A stretch of DNA of 64,000 nucleotides from Microvirga massiliensis (GCF_001006805.1 NZ_LN811350.1:563324-627323), one strand, 5' to 3'; positions 53,001 through 62,067 are shown, counted from the first letter of the stretch. The notes: generated from the sequence alone by a model not told the origin. Translations and numbers: made by a program.

Positions 53001-53351
53001 GGCAAGGGGCGGGGGAGCGACCAGGCCGGAGAGCGGCAGGAGCGCCGTCCCCATCCGCGGGGTGAGCGCCCGGACCGCCGTGACCGGCCCCAGCGTCCCG
53101 ACTTAGCTGCCCGGGACGGGGCTTCCGGTCCTGCCGGCGAGGGCCGCCCGGCTCGTCCCCAGCGTCCTGGGCGTCATGACGAGCGGCGTGGCCCGTGGCC
53201 CGACCAGCGGCATGAGCACCGGGGCGATCAGAGGCGTGAGCGTCCGGATCACCGTCGCGAGGAGCGGCGGGACCGCGCTCCGGACCCCAATTCGCCTTTC
53301 GCCAAGCTCCTCGCACTGAAGGCGCAGCTCGAAGACAAGGGAAACCGCTGA
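50010..53351 (+). CDS. SUV3-like DEAD/DExH-box helicase with acidic and Arg-rich tail
   Basis: An RNA/DNA helicase of 1113 residues, related to mitochondrial SUV3 by its Walker A GPTNTGKT (20-27), DEIQ box (102-105), and a C-terminal helicase domain with ATDAIGMGLNLDVDHV and GQIAGRAGRF. After the core, about residues 827-977 form an acidic Ala/Glu/Pro low-complexity stretch. A strongly basic Arg-rich tail (about 985-1095) follows, ending in PNSPFAKLLALKAQL. The upstream extension to 49806 is not protein-like, so I start at ATG 50010, though no strong ribosome-binding site is seen. A role in RNA turnover is inferred. Confidence 0.88.
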   Translation: MARRSLLPQLRARGVTAILGPTNTGKTHFAIERMLGHESGMIGLPLRLLAREVYQRVVEKAGAANVALITGEEKIKPDRPRYWISTVEAMPRDLDLAFVAVDEIQLASDLDRGHVFTDRLLNQRGREETLLIGSATMRHLVEALIPGVHIVTRPRLSKLTFAGEKKISRLPHRTAIVAFSAEEVYAIAELIRRHRGGAAVVLGALSPRTRNAQVELYQSGDVDYLVATDAIGMGLNLDVDHVAFASDKKFDGFRFRKLYPPELGQIAGRAGRFMRDGTFGTTGRCPPFDNETVQALENHFFDPARVIQWRNPDLDFSSLSSLRAGLAAPPVEHGLLRAPMGEDVAALEVVSREDDIGRLARSRGSVERLWQVCQVPDYRKVSPQTHADLVGQLYRFIMREGAIPADWFARHISMVDRTDGDIDTLSNRIAQVRTWSFVANRPDWLKDPEHWQGVARQVEDKLSDALHERLAQRFVDRRTSVLMRRLRENAMLEAEITAAGDVTVEGQHVGHLHGFHFVPDPQAETAEAKTLRNAAGKALSGEIEARADRFESAPDATIVLSNDGTIRWLGDPVAKLEPGDKVFEPRFRILADEQLTGAARDKVENRLRAWLKAYVTRLLGPAMQLEVLPELTGIARGIGYQIAEALGVLERSKVLTEVRGLDQEGRAALRRAGVRFGAYHLYLPALLKPAPRTLAAQLWALQNGGLDQKGIDEIAHLAGSGRTSIPVDSSIAPGLYRAAGFRVCGARAVRVDILERLADLIRPAIAYRPGTTPGDPPAGAADGDGFVSTVAMTSLVGCSGDDFASILKSLGYVMETRQGPAITVPLVPAAASVPVTPANGPAAASPDNVAAEPSGSEEAGDAPVAEDVAPADEAITQEAPEDDRPADHPAAAAGEPEAVSAVEEPADEVEAVGVSDATAEAGTERTEEADTAAPVEASPAEGAAPTEGEASAETASAESEEIRAEGAVDAAATPEPTMIEVWHIGRRHHERRPNRNRGKGRGSDQAGERQERRPHPRGERPDRRDRPQRPDLAARDGASGPAGEGRPARPQRPGRHDERRGPWPDQRHEHRGDQRRERPDHRREERRDRAPDPNSPFAKLLALKAQLEDKGNR

Positions 53352-53411
53352 TCGAGGGCTCCGCTCGCACCGAACGGAGTGCGGGCCGAGCCGGAGGATG
53401 TCTGGGCCACG

Positions 53412-53717
53412 ATGAGCCGCCAGGACCGGCAACGCCTCGACAAGTGGATTTGGTTCGCGCGTCTCGCCAAGACGCGCACGCTCTCTGCGAAGCTCGTCGC
53501 GTCCGGCTTCGTGCGCGTCAATGGGCATCGGGTCGAGACCCCCGCGAAGCCTCTGGCGATTGGTGACGTGGTCACTGTCGCGCTCGGGCGAACCACTCTG
53601 GTGTTGCGCGTGGAAGGCCTCGGGTCCCGCCGTGGCCCCGCTGAGGAAGCCAGGACGCTCTATACGGACCTCGCCCGCGACGACAGCCCCCTTGCTCCCG
53701 TGGACGGCAAGAGCTAA
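53412..53717 (+). CDS. S4-domain RNA-binding protein (HslR-like)
   Basis: A 101-residue protein with the S4 RNA-binding fold: QRLDKWIWFARLAKTRTLS, VASGFVRVNG and KPLAIGDVVTVALG. E. coli Hsp15 (HslR) binds the free 50S subunit carrying nascent peptides. A similar heat-shock-linked ribosome-rescue role is possible here. The start at 53412 (MSRQDRQ) is preferred, though GTG 53379 is possible. It lies 60 nt after the helicase and before fdxA. Confidence 0.85.
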   Translation: MSRQDRQRLDKWIWFARLAKTRTLSAKLVASGFVRVNGHRVETPAKPLAIGDVVTVALGRTTLVLRVEGLGSRRGPAEEARTLYTDLARDDSPLAPVDGKS

Positions 53718-53774
53718 GCGCGACTGCACGCCGGTGAGGGAGTGTTCGAGCCGGTGCGCAGAAACGAGAGGCTC

Positions 53775-54113
53775 ATGACCTACGTCGTTACTGAGAACTG
53801 CATCAAGTGCAAATACATGGACTGCGTGGAGGTATGTCCGGTCGACTGCTTCTACGAAGGCGAGAACATGCTCGTCATTCATCCGGACGAGTGCATCGAT
53901 TGCGGTGTGTGCGAACCTGAATGCCCGGCCGAGGCGATCAAGCCCGATACAGAGCCCAGGCTTGAGCAGTGGCTCAAGCTCAACGCCGATTTTGCCAAGA
54001 CCTGGCCGAACATCACGCAGAAGAAAGAGCCTCCTTCGGACGCGAAGGAGTTCGACGGCAAGCCCGGAAAATACGAGACATATTTCTCTCCGAATCCGGG
54101 CGAAGGGGACTGA
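53775..54113 (+). CDS. fdxA: 7Fe ferredoxin FdxA
   Basis: A 112-residue soluble ferredoxin. Nine cysteines are arranged as C9, C12, C17, C21, C25 and C40, C43, C46, C50, compatible with one [3Fe-4S] and one [4Fe-4S] cluster. The C-terminal 50-residue extension ([16 protein letters not shown] and so on) is typical of FdxA. The ATG at 53775 has gagagg 4-9 nt upstream. FdxA followed by carD is a common alphaproteobacterial order. Confidence 0.95.
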   Translation: MTYVVTENCIKCKYMDCVEVCPVDCFYEGENMLVIHPDECIDCGVCEPECPAEAIKPDTEPRLEQWLKLNADFAKTWPNITQKKEPPSDAKEFDGKPGKYETYFSPNPGEGD

Positions 54114-54473
54114 TTCTGGCTGTGCCGATGTTCCGTTACACGAGGGATCGGCGCTGTCGCCCTGGAATTCTTTTGCTTTTTTCGCGATCCTGTGATAGGT
54201 TCCGCGAATGCCGTCGCACGCGCCCGGCGTGCCGACTACTCCCGCAGGCGAGCGGTTCACAGAAGATGATGAATTGACGTGAACGTCCCACGACCAAGAC
54301 GGCCCAACAGCGTCGCGGTCAGGGAATCCTGGGCGTTTGCCACAAACCGGTGAGCATGGGAGTTGGCGAAACGAAGGTTTCGCGGCGGATTGTGTGTTGT
54401 TCCTGCGGGCATCCCGTCGGAACTGGATCATGCCCTGCCGTCAGGCACGGGTGTTGTAGGAGGCCTTTCTCGC
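54114..54473. promoter_or_regulatory. Leader region of carD with promoter candidate and hairpin
   Basis: A 360-bp gap without a gene. A possible promoter is ttgctt (54173-54178) and taggtt (54196-54201), spaced 17 bp. A hairpin gcgaaac, gaag loop, gtttcgc (54366-54383) lies in the 5' leader about 90 nt before the carD ATG. The long leader may mean that carD is regulated at the RNA level, but this is speculative. Confidence 0.4.
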
Positions 54474-55043
54474 ATGACGACCGCTAAGAAGTCTGCCCCG
54501 CGTCTGGGATTCAAACCCGGTGAAGCAATCGTTTATCCGGCGCACGGCGTCGGGCGCATCACCGCGATCGAAGAGCAGGAGATCGCAGGCTTCAAGCTGG
54601 AGTTGTATGTCGTCTCCTTTGAGAAGGACAAGATGGTTCTTCGCGTTCCGACCGCGAAGGCAGCCAGCGTCGGCATGCGCAAGCTGGCCGAGCCCGTCCT
54701 CGTCGGAAAGGCTCTCGAGGTCCTGACCGGGCGCGCGCGCGTGAAGCGCACCATGTGGTCCCGTCGCGCCCAGGAATACGAGGCGAAGATCAATTCCGGC
54801 GACCTGATCGCGGTGGCCGAGGTGGTCCGTGACCTCTACCGCTCCGAGGCGCAGCCGGAGCAGTCCTACAGCGAACGTCAGCTCTACGAGGCCGCCCTCG
54901 ACCGGATCGTGCGCGAGATTTCCTCGGTCAACAAGATCACCGAGACCGAAGCCCTGAAGCTCATCGAGCAGAGCCTCGCGAAGTCGCCGCGGCGTACGAA
55001 AGCCACGGAAGAGCCCGAGGATCTGCAGGACGAGGCTGCCTGA
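54474..55043 (+). CDS. carD: CarD-family transcriptional regulator
   Basis: A 189-residue protein that binds the RNA polymerase beta subunit and stabilises open promoters, broadly affecting rRNA and stress genes. The N-terminal RNA-polymerase-interacting domain (FKPGEAIVYPAHGVGRITAIEEQ) and the helical C-terminal DNA-binding domain (RRAQEYEAKINSGDLIAVAEVVRDL) are clear. The ATG at 54474 has aggagg upstream (54459-54464). It is followed 28 nt later by a strong terminator. Confidence 0.93.
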   Translation: MTTAKKSAPRLGFKPGEAIVYPAHGVGRITAIEEQEIAGFKLELYVVSFEKDKMVLRVPTAKAASVGMRKLAEPVLVGKALEVLTGRARVKRTMWSRRAQEYEAKINSGDLIAVAEVVRDLYRSEAQPEQSYSERQLYEAALDRIVREISSVNKITETEALKLIEQSLAKSPRRTKATEEPEDLQDEAA

Positions 55044-55071
55044 CGCGGCCGCTTCCTTCCCGCAATGCGCG

Positions 55072-55097
55072 AAAAGCCCGGCTTGGCCGGGCTTTTT
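55072..55097 (+). terminator. Rho-independent terminator of carD
   Basis: The stem aagcccggc (55074-55082) and gccgggctt (55086-55094) has a 3-nt loop, with a continuing ttt. Upstream As and downstream Ts make it usable in both directions. Confidence 0.88.
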
Positions 55098-55292
55098 GCA
55101 TATCTGCACAGGCTCCCTTGCATGAGCCTGCCGTTTGGACTTCTGCAAGCAGTAGTCTCCCCTCGAAGACTCGTTTCCATCCGGGCGTGACGGCCCGTCG
55201 CAGCGCAAATCGGGTGGCGTGGCAAAAACTTGACCGTCCGCCTCGAACTTTTTGCCTCTCCGTAAGTTGCATAGGGGGCAAGGGAGGCCGCG

Positions 55293-56165
<873 letters not shown>

Positions 56166-56268
56166 GGGGCGTTCAGCTTTCGAATGCAGAGCAGCCAACC
56201 TAATCCGCTGCCCTTCGGGCGTCGACCTTGCCCGCTGGGTGAGAGGTGAAGACCGTGGCGCTGCACAT

Positions 56269-56377
56269 CACTTCGCCTCGTGTGAGAGAGGTCGCCCCGA
56301 TTTGGCAGAACGAACCCAAAAGTGATGTATTCACAGTGCCATATCTTCACTTCACTCCTTGTGAGAGAGGTTGCCCC
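56269..56377. repeat. Two degenerate 30-nt direct repeats
   Basis: Copies at 56269-56298 and 56348-56377 match at 25 of 30 bases and share tgtgagagaggt and gcccc. They lie between convergent rpoH and the M48 protease gene. No further repeats or spacers are seen, so this is not a CRISPR. Confidence 0.55.
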
Positions 56378-56420
56378 AGAGGCGGGTGAGGGGAAACGCT
56401 GCGCTTTCCGATAAGGCTCT

Positions 56421-57857
56421 TTACTCGACCACGATCTTATAGCGTTCGCCAGCCTTGAGCGGCACCGGGCGGTCAAGGCCGTTCAGGAGCAGGAAGCGCT
56501 CCAACGGCCGATCGGAGGCCATCCGGGCCGCCATGGTTTCAGCCGTGTCGCCCTGTGTCGCTGTGACCACCTGCAGGCGCAGTGGCCGGATCGAGGCCGC
56601 CTCTTCGGCGGACAAGGCGCGCACCGTCGGCAAGGTCCGGCGGAAGAGCGCCTCGACATCGTCCACCCCGGCCCGTGAGGCGAGAATCAGACGGAAGGTG
56701 GTGCTGCCGATCCTGACGGCGGCCAGCCTGAAGGCCCAGTCCTTGCCGCGCGACAGGGCGACGACCGCCGGCAGGCCGTTGACCATCATCGTCTCGACAC
56801 TGTCGGGTTCGATTGTGTCGGACCAGGTCGATCGCAGCACCTCCTCGAGGCTCTGGCCGCTCGGCGTCTCGGTCGCATCGAAGAGCAGGCGGCGAGTCCC
56901 ATCGCCGGTGGCGCCCATGACGGCCTGCGCCGTGTTCTCGAGCGTGAAACCCTCGGGCGCATCGAAGGCGACGCGTAGGCGCCCGTGCAGGAACCGGCGC
57001 CCCCGGACGACGCCGTCGGCCGGATCGTCCCCGTAGGCGAGATTGTCGATCGTTTCGAGGTAGCGCCGGCGGTCACTCTCGCCGATCCCCGGGGCGCCGC
57101 TGCGGCGCGCCGCCTGCGTCGCGAGGTGGATCCGCTCCTTCGTACTCGGATGCGTCGACAGCATGTCTCCTACGGGCCGGTCGTGATCCTCGCTGCCGCC
57201 GAGACGCCCGAGCGAGGAGAGGAAACGTGGAGCTCCGAACGGGTCGTAACCGGCCCGCGCAAGGACCTTCACACCGGCCTGATCGGCTTCGTGTTCCTGG
57301 CTCCGCGAGAAGCTCGCGAGCACGAAGCGGGATTGCTCCCGCACCACGGCAGCTTCGGCCGGATCGTTCAACACGTCCTGGGCAACCTGGCTGATCAGGG
57401 CGGAGCGGGCGACGAGCTCGTTGCGGAGCGCCGCATGGCGCAGGGTGACGTGCGCAATCTCGTGGGAGATCACGGCCGCGAGCTCGGCGGTGTCATTCGC
57501 GAGAGCAAGCAGGCCGCGCGTCAGATAGAGGCGGCGGCTCGGCAGCGCGAAAGCGTTCACGACCGGAGAGTTCAGGATCGTGACCTGGTAGGTTTCGTCC
57601 GGGCGATCGCTCGCGGCCACCAGCCGTCCGGCGATTTCGGTGGCCAGTCGCTGGGCCGCCGGTGTGCGAAGCTCACCCCCGAAGGCCGCAACGAGGCGCG
57701 CATGATCCCGATCGGCGGGTTTCTCCGCAACGGTCCGCGGTGCCGAAGGCGGAAGGGGAACGGGCGCCGTCGCGCCGACGATGGCGCAGCCGGCCAAGAG
57801 CCCGCTTGCCAGCGCGAGACAGGCCAGCCTCCCAAACGGTCTTGCGAGCGCTTTCAT
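56421..57857 (-). CDS. M48-family metalloprotease lipoprotein with LysM-like tail
   Basis: A predicted lipoprotein peptidase of 478 residues. The signal ends in the lipobox LLAGC (Cys 24), then the M48 zinc motif HEIAH (132-136) and the third ligand Glu in EHEADQAGVKVLARAGYDP. The C-terminus (about 430-478) is LysM-like. It resembles BepA/LoiP-type envelope quality-control proteases. The ATG at 57857 has agga about 8 nt upstream and is preferred over the ATG at 57863. It is downstream of the SNase-like gene on the same strand. Confidence 0.87.
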   Translation of the reverse strand: MKALARPFGRLACLALASGLLAGCAIVGATAPVPLPPSAPRTVAEKPADRDHARLVAAFGGELRTPAAQRLATEIAGRLVAASDRPDETYQVTILNSPVVNAFALPSRRLYLTRGLLALANDTAELAAVISHEIAHVTLRHAALRNELVARSALISQVAQDVLNDPAEAAVVREQSRFVLASFSRSQEHEADQAGVKVLARAGYDPFGAPRFLSSLGRLGGSEDHDRPVGDMLSTHPSTKERIHLATQAARRSGAPGIGESDRRRYLETIDNLAYGDDPADGVVRGRRFLHGRLRVAFDAPEGFTLENTAQAVMGATGDGTRRLLFDATETPSGQSLEEVLRSTWSDTIEPDSVETMMVNGLPAVVALSRGKDWAFRLAAVRIGSTTFRLILASRAGVDDVEALFRRTLPTVRALSAEEAASIRPLRLQVVTATQGDTAETMAARMASDRPLERFLLLNGLDRPVPLKAGERYKIVVE

Positions 57858-57930
57858 CGCCATAGTCCTGCCGGCGCACGGACAGCTTCGATGAAGCTCG
57901 CGAGAGGCTCCGTAAGAAAACCCTTGTTCA

Positions 57931-58719
57931 TCATCTCGAAGGCTGCCGCCGGTCGTCCTGCAAGACCTCGATCGTTTCAGGCGCGGTGACTGTGAGCGCG
58001 GGCCCGCCTGCATTCTCCACCAGACCGCGGACCCGAACCACGCGTCCCCTCAGCGCATCCGCCGAAAGCCCCGAATCGAGGAGACGGAGCCAAGCCTTTT
58101 TCGGCAGGACGACAGTGACATCGTGAGACCAATCCGATCCGAAATTCAGATAAGTGCGACTCTGCCGCTCGCCAACGCTGCGAATCCTTCCCTCGATGAG
58201 GACGAATTCTCCAACGAGTCCAAGAAGGCGGGACAGCTCCGCAACGGAAGCGGGCTTATAGCGCTCCAGCTGCCACACACCAAGACCCTGCTGCCGAGCT
58301 TCGTTCTCGACGGCCAGGAGGTCGGTGCGGCAGAGCACGGGCGCAGCAGCCGGGTCGACCAAGGCAGGGCCTGCGGAGACGAGATCGGCAGCCAGATCGA
58401 CCTCGGGAGAGGTCAGGGTTCGCAGATGCGCTTCGATCCGGTTCCAGCGGTCTCGACGGCCATTCGACTGGACGGCGAGGTCGGCGCCGGTCTGGCCGCG
58501 CAGACGGCCGAGCGCCTGCTCGCGCTCCGGGCCGGACTCGGGCAGCCGTATGTCGGCCAGTCGGGCGAGGCCAGCCCCGGCGAGCGTTAGGTCACCATTG
58601 TCGGCCACGGCCTCGAGCCGATCCGACGAGGACTCCGTAGTACACAGGGTAGTCGGGTCCCGGGCGTGAGCGCCGGAGGCGAGGACGAGCAGGAGGATCA
58701 GGGCGATCACGACAGGCAT
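57931..58719 (-). CDS. Exported SNase-like protein with OB-fold C-terminus
   Basis: A 262-residue protein with a signal peptide (MPVVIALILLLVLASGAHA) and a thermonuclease-like domain (about 25-150). By eye the catalytic Arg and Glu appear retained (ARLADIRLPE) and also the later Arg (DRWNRIEAHL), while the Asp ligands of calcium look replaced (DIR for the usual D-T). The LLAVENEARQQGLGVW helix and a C-terminal OB-like domain (FVLIEGRIRSV and VRVRGLVENAGGPALTVTAPE) fit. It could be nuclease-dead or use other metals. The start could instead be GTG 58737. Confidence 0.68.
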   Translation of the reverse strand: MPVVIALILLLVLASGAHARDPTTLCTTESSSDRLEAVADNGDLTLAGAGLARLADIRLPESGPEREQALGRLRGQTGADLAVQSNGRRDRWNRIEAHLRTLTSPEVDLAADLVSAGPALVDPAAAPVLCRTDLLAVENEARQQGLGVWQLERYKPASVAELSRLLGLVGEFVLIEGRIRSVGERQSRTYLNFGSDWSHDVTVVLPKKAWLRLLDSGLSADALRGRVVRVRGLVENAGGPALTVTAPETIEVLQDDRRQPSR

Positions 58720-58866
58720 GCCGCCGCGATACACCACCCGCCCGCATAGGCGAAGGTCGAGGCGCTATGAACCGGCTCCTCCAGGTCCAAAACGAGGCGC
58801 TGCCTTGCGCCACGTCGAAACCCGCGTTGGCAGGAAGGATCGGGCGATGCTATACGGGAGCCGTGG

Positions 58867-58943
58867 GTCTCCGTAGCTCAGCTGGACAGAGCACAGGTTT
58901 CCTAAACCTGGGGTCGCAGGTTCGAGCCCTGCCGGGGACGCCA
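58867..58943 (+). tRNA. tRNA-Arg (anticodon CCT)
   Basis: A 77-nt cloverleaf with the 3' CCA encoded. The acceptor arms gtctccg and cggggac pair with one G-U. The D-loop is agctcagctggacagagc. The anticodon stem caggt/acctg holds ttcctaa with anticodon CCT. The T-loop contains ggttcgagccc. It reads AGG codons. It is flanked by the SNase-like gene on one side and the Bug-aconitase block on the other. Confidence 0.95.
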
Positions 58944-59095
58944 CCCATCATCGCCATAGTGAAAGCACGCGCTAAGAATGCTTACGACAGCGTGCGCGTC
59001 CCATCCGTCGGGCGTGGAACGGTGAATCGTGAGCGGCCGGTCGCTAATCGCGATTTCCTGTAGGCGGCAGCGTGCAGGCCCTGACGTCCCGACCC

Positions 59096-60085
59096 TCAAT
59101 CCGTTGTCGCGCCGGCCGCAGCGACGAGCTTCTCGTGTTTGGCGAGCTCGCTCTCGAAGAACTTCTCGGCCGTTGCCGGATCGCTTCCGATAATCGTCAC
59201 GCCTTGCGAGGCGAATGCATCCTTCATCTTCTGCGTTGCCAGTACGGTCCTGGTTTCCGAGTAGAGCCGATCGACGAGCGGCTTTGGAAGACCTGCAGGA
59301 GCGATCATCGCGATCCAGGCATCGAAGCTGTAATCTTTCAGCCCTGACTCGGCCAATGTCGGAACGTCCGGAAGCGCCTCGATTCGTGTCGGCGTGGAGA
59401 CCGCTATGGCGCGCAGCGTGCCGCTCTGAATTTGAGGAAGGGCCGCCGTCGCTGACAGAAAGCCGATCTTCACATGGCCGGCGATGAGGTCGTTGGTCAG
59501 TGGTCCCGTCCCACGGTAAGGCACATGACGCATGTCGACGCCTGCTTCCGTCGTGAACAGCACTCCTGCGAGATGCAGCGCGCTGCCATTGCCGGCCGAT
59601 CCATAATCGAGGGCTCCGGGTTTCTCCTTTGCGAGAGCGATCAGGTCCCCGGCCGTTCTGACAGGCAAAGAGGGATGCGTGACGAGTACGAGCGGAACCG
59701 TGCCCACGACCGTAATCGGGGTGATGTCTTTGAGACTGTCGAACGAGATCGACTTGATGATGAACGGACTGATGACGTGGTTGGATGACGTCATGCCGAT
59801 CGTGTAGCCATCCTTCTCCGCACGGATCATCTCACCGGTTCCGATCACACCGCCTGCGCCGGGCCGGTTGTCGATCACGAATTGTTGGCCCATCGTAGTG
59901 GCCAGTTCCTCGCCGAGCGCGCGGGCGACGATGTCGACGGTCGATGCCGCTGCGAGCGGAACGATCACACGGATAGGGCGGCTGGGGTATGTCTCCGCCG
60001 AAGCAAGCGATGTAGCAAACGAGAACGACAGGAGCGATGCGCCCAGGAGCAGCGTGCGCCGGATTATGTTGTTCGAAGTAACCAT
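59096..60085 (-). CDS. Bug-family substrate-binding protein (TctC-like)
   Basis: A periplasmic receptor of 329 residues, with a signal peptide (up to about ASAET, residue 29) followed by YPSRPIRVIVPLAAASTVDIVARALGEEL. RPGAGGVIGT, the HVPYRGTGP loop and SGTLRAIAVST are classic Bug family motifs. Such receptors bind di- or tricarboxylates and other small acids and may work with TctAB permeases, which are absent here. The ATG at 60085 has ggaggg upstream. It is 26 nt from the aconitase-like gene on the same strand. Confidence 0.9.
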   Translation of the reverse strand: MVTSNNIIRRTLLLGASLLSFSFATSLASAETYPSRPIRVIVPLAAASTVDIVARALGEELATTMGQQFVIDNRPGAGGVIGTGEMIRAEKDGYTIGMTSSNHVISPFIIKSISFDSLKDITPITVVGTVPLVLVTHPSLPVRTAGDLIALAKEKPGALDYGSAGNGSALHLAGVLFTTEAGVDMRHVPYRGTGPLTNDLIAGHVKIGFLSATAALPQIQSGTLRAIAVSTPTRIEALPDVPTLAESGLKDYSFDAWIAMIAPAGLPKPLVDRLYSETRTVLATQKMKDAFASQGVTIIGSDPATAEKFFESELAKHEKLVAAAGATTD

Positions 60086-60111
60086 GAGGCTCCCTCCCGA
60101 TGATGTTCGAC

Positions 60112-62067
60112 TCATGACGAGTGTTGTTGGCGCAGCTCGTCGAACGAGACGAGCACGCCGGCTATGGCGCTGGCTGCCACCGTCGGAGGGCTTGCCAGCC
60201 AGACTTGTCCGGGGCCGGAGCGGCCCGGGAAATTGCGGTTGATCGCGCTGACCGTCACCTGGTCGGCGCGGACCGATGAGCCCGGGCCGCAATTCGCGCA
60301 GGCGCCGCAACTCGGCTCGAGCAATTCGGCGCCGACCCGGCGGAACGTGTCCAGGTAGCCTTGCTCCACGCAGTAGTCCCGGACTGCGGCCGTGCCGAAC
60401 TGCAGATACAGCTTCACATGCGGAGCGACCTTGAGTCCCTGGGCGTCCGCCCAGGCGAGGACCTCGTGGTACCGATCGAAATCCTCGCGCTTGCCGGCCG
60501 TGCAGGATCCGCCATAGGCGATGTCGAATCTCACCCGCTCGGCAAGATCATCCAGCTTGATGCCGTTGCCTGGGTCTCCCGGCGCGGCGACCATAGGCAC
60601 GACGCGCGCGCAGTCGACTTTGATGACGTCTGCATAATGGGCGCCGTCGTCGCTGCGCATCCAATCTTCGATCTTGAATGTGATGCCGCGGCGTTCCCGC
60701 AGAAAGCGCACCGTTTCTGCATCTGGCGCGACGATTCCCGTGAAGCCGCCAAGCTCGGCGGTCATGTTGGTGAGCGTCGCCCGCTCGTCGGTCGTGAGTT
60801 CCGATATCGCCGATCCGGCGAACTCGAACACTTTGCCGACTCCCGTGCCGGATTTCAGCGACGGCAGCGCCAGAAGGTGAAGAACGATGTCCTTGGCGGT
60901 GACGCCCCGCGGAATCGGTCCCACCAGCTCGACGCGCAGCGCTTCGGGAACGGTGAGGCGCACGGCGCCCGTCACCATGCTGTTGGCCATGTCGGTCGTG
61001 CCGACGCCGAAGGCAACACAGCCGAGTGCCCCGCTGTGAGGCGTGTGGGAATCGGTGCCGACGATCAGCTGGCCCGGCAGTGCGTAGCTCTCGGCCATCA
61101 TCGCATGAGAGATGCCTTCGGACCCCTCTCCGCTGGCCAGATAGCCGTGGGAACGCAGACCATATTCAGCGACGAAGTCGCGGTGTGCCGCCGAGAGTCC
61201 ACGCACTTCCGGGATCAGGCCGGCCTGGACGTGAACCGGGCTGCGATGGACATACGAGAGATGATCCTCGAAGCAGATGATGGTGCCGGAGTCCCGGAGC
61301 GGAGCGGGCTTTCCGAAGGTCTTGTGCAGGAGATGACTGCACATGCCGGTGTAGTATTCGTGGATGAACCGAAAGTCCGCCCTCACGAACCCACCGGCGC
61401 CAGGGCGCAGGACTCCGGTATCCGCAGTCTTCACTGCATGACGCGCAATGATCTTTTCGAAGAGCGTTTGTGGCTTGGCTGACTCGGCCGCCTGTTCGGG
61501 CCCGGTGTTCACCCGCGAAGTGAGAAGCCGCTGCTGGCCGTAGCGCAACAAGCCGCCGCTGCGCAGGATGGTCGCCGCGAGAGCGTCTCTCCCGGCAACG
61601 AGCTCCTCGATATCGATCTCCTCTCCCCGCGCGATGCGGTCCAGCAGACCGAAGTCGGTCGATGTGAACAGGCCGAGATTGTCCGCATTCTGCCGATAGA
61701 TTCGCTCGAAGCTCTCGGCGATGACGAGACGGATCCCGGCCGCCAGTTCCGCAGCCGGACTGTGCTCACGCGATGAGCCCTTGCCGTAGCGGCGCCCGGC
61801 TACCGTGATGCCGAAGCCGCCACTCCGGATCGCATTCTCGCCGATGGGGCGGACGTCCCCTGCTTTGAAGCCCGTATAGGGATGCGCCCCGAGACGGTCG
61901 TCATAATAGACGAGCGACGGAATGGGCGTGATCTCGTCCGTCGAAATGTCGTCCCGGAGAGGAAGGGCCTCAACGAGCGTCAGCCGGCTGCCATCGAGTT
62001 GTGCCTGCACCTTCGCGGGATCGGCGCTGAGGAAAAGGGTTCGACTGTAGAAAGAAAGTTTCGTCAT
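60112..62067 (-). CDS. Aconitase-superfamily (de)hydratase with swivel domain fused at the N-terminus
   Basis: A 651-residue fusion. The N-terminal swivel domain (about 30-190) has DDISTDEITP and GKGSSREHSPAAE (96-108), as in LeuD-type small subunits. The C-terminal catalytic domain (about 200-640) has GTDSHTPHSGALG (337-349), the Fe-S cysteines C522 (GGSCTAGK), C587 and C590 (SCGACANCG) and NRNFPGRSG (611-619). In ordinary single-chain aconitases the swivel is C-terminal, so the order here is reversed. The cofactor ligands look intact. The substrate is likely a 2- or 3-hydroxy di/tricarboxylate. The ATG at 62067 gives MTKLSFYSR. Confidence 0.85.
   Translation of the reverse strand: MTKLSFYSRTLFLSADPAKVQAQLDGSRLTLVEALPLRDDISTDEITPIPSLVYYDDRLGAHPYTGFKAGDVRPIGENAIRSGGFGITVAGRRYGKGSSREHSPAAELAAGIRLVIAESFERIYRQNADNLGLFTSTDFGLLDRIARGEEIDIEELVAGRDALAATILRSGGLLRYGQQRLLTSRVNTGPEQAAESAKPQTLFEKIIARHAVKTADTGVLRPGAGGFVRADFRFIHEYYTGMCSHLLHKTFGKPAPLRDSGTIICFEDHLSYVHRSPVHVQAGLIPEVRGLSAAHRDFVAEYGLRSHGYLASGEGSEGISHAMMAESYALPGQLIVGTDSHTPHSGALGCVAFGVGTTDMANSMVTGAVRLTVPEALRVELVGPIPRGVTAKDIVLHLLALPSLKSGTGVGKVFEFAGSAISELTTDERATLTNMTAELGGFTGIVAPDAETVRFLRERRGITFKIEDWMRSDDGAHYADVIKVDCARVVPMVAAPGDPGNGIKLDDLAERVRFDIAYGGSCTAGKREDFDRYHEVLAWADAQGLKVAPHVKLYLQFGTAAVRDYCVEQGYLDTFRRVGAELLEPSCGACANCGPGSSVRADQVTVSAINRNFPGRSGPGQVWLASPPTVAASAIAGVLVSFDELRQQHSS

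Noticed and set aside
56190..56400. CRISPR array
   Set aside because: Only two degenerate repeats, with one gap of about 50 bases and no cas genes. Not an array.
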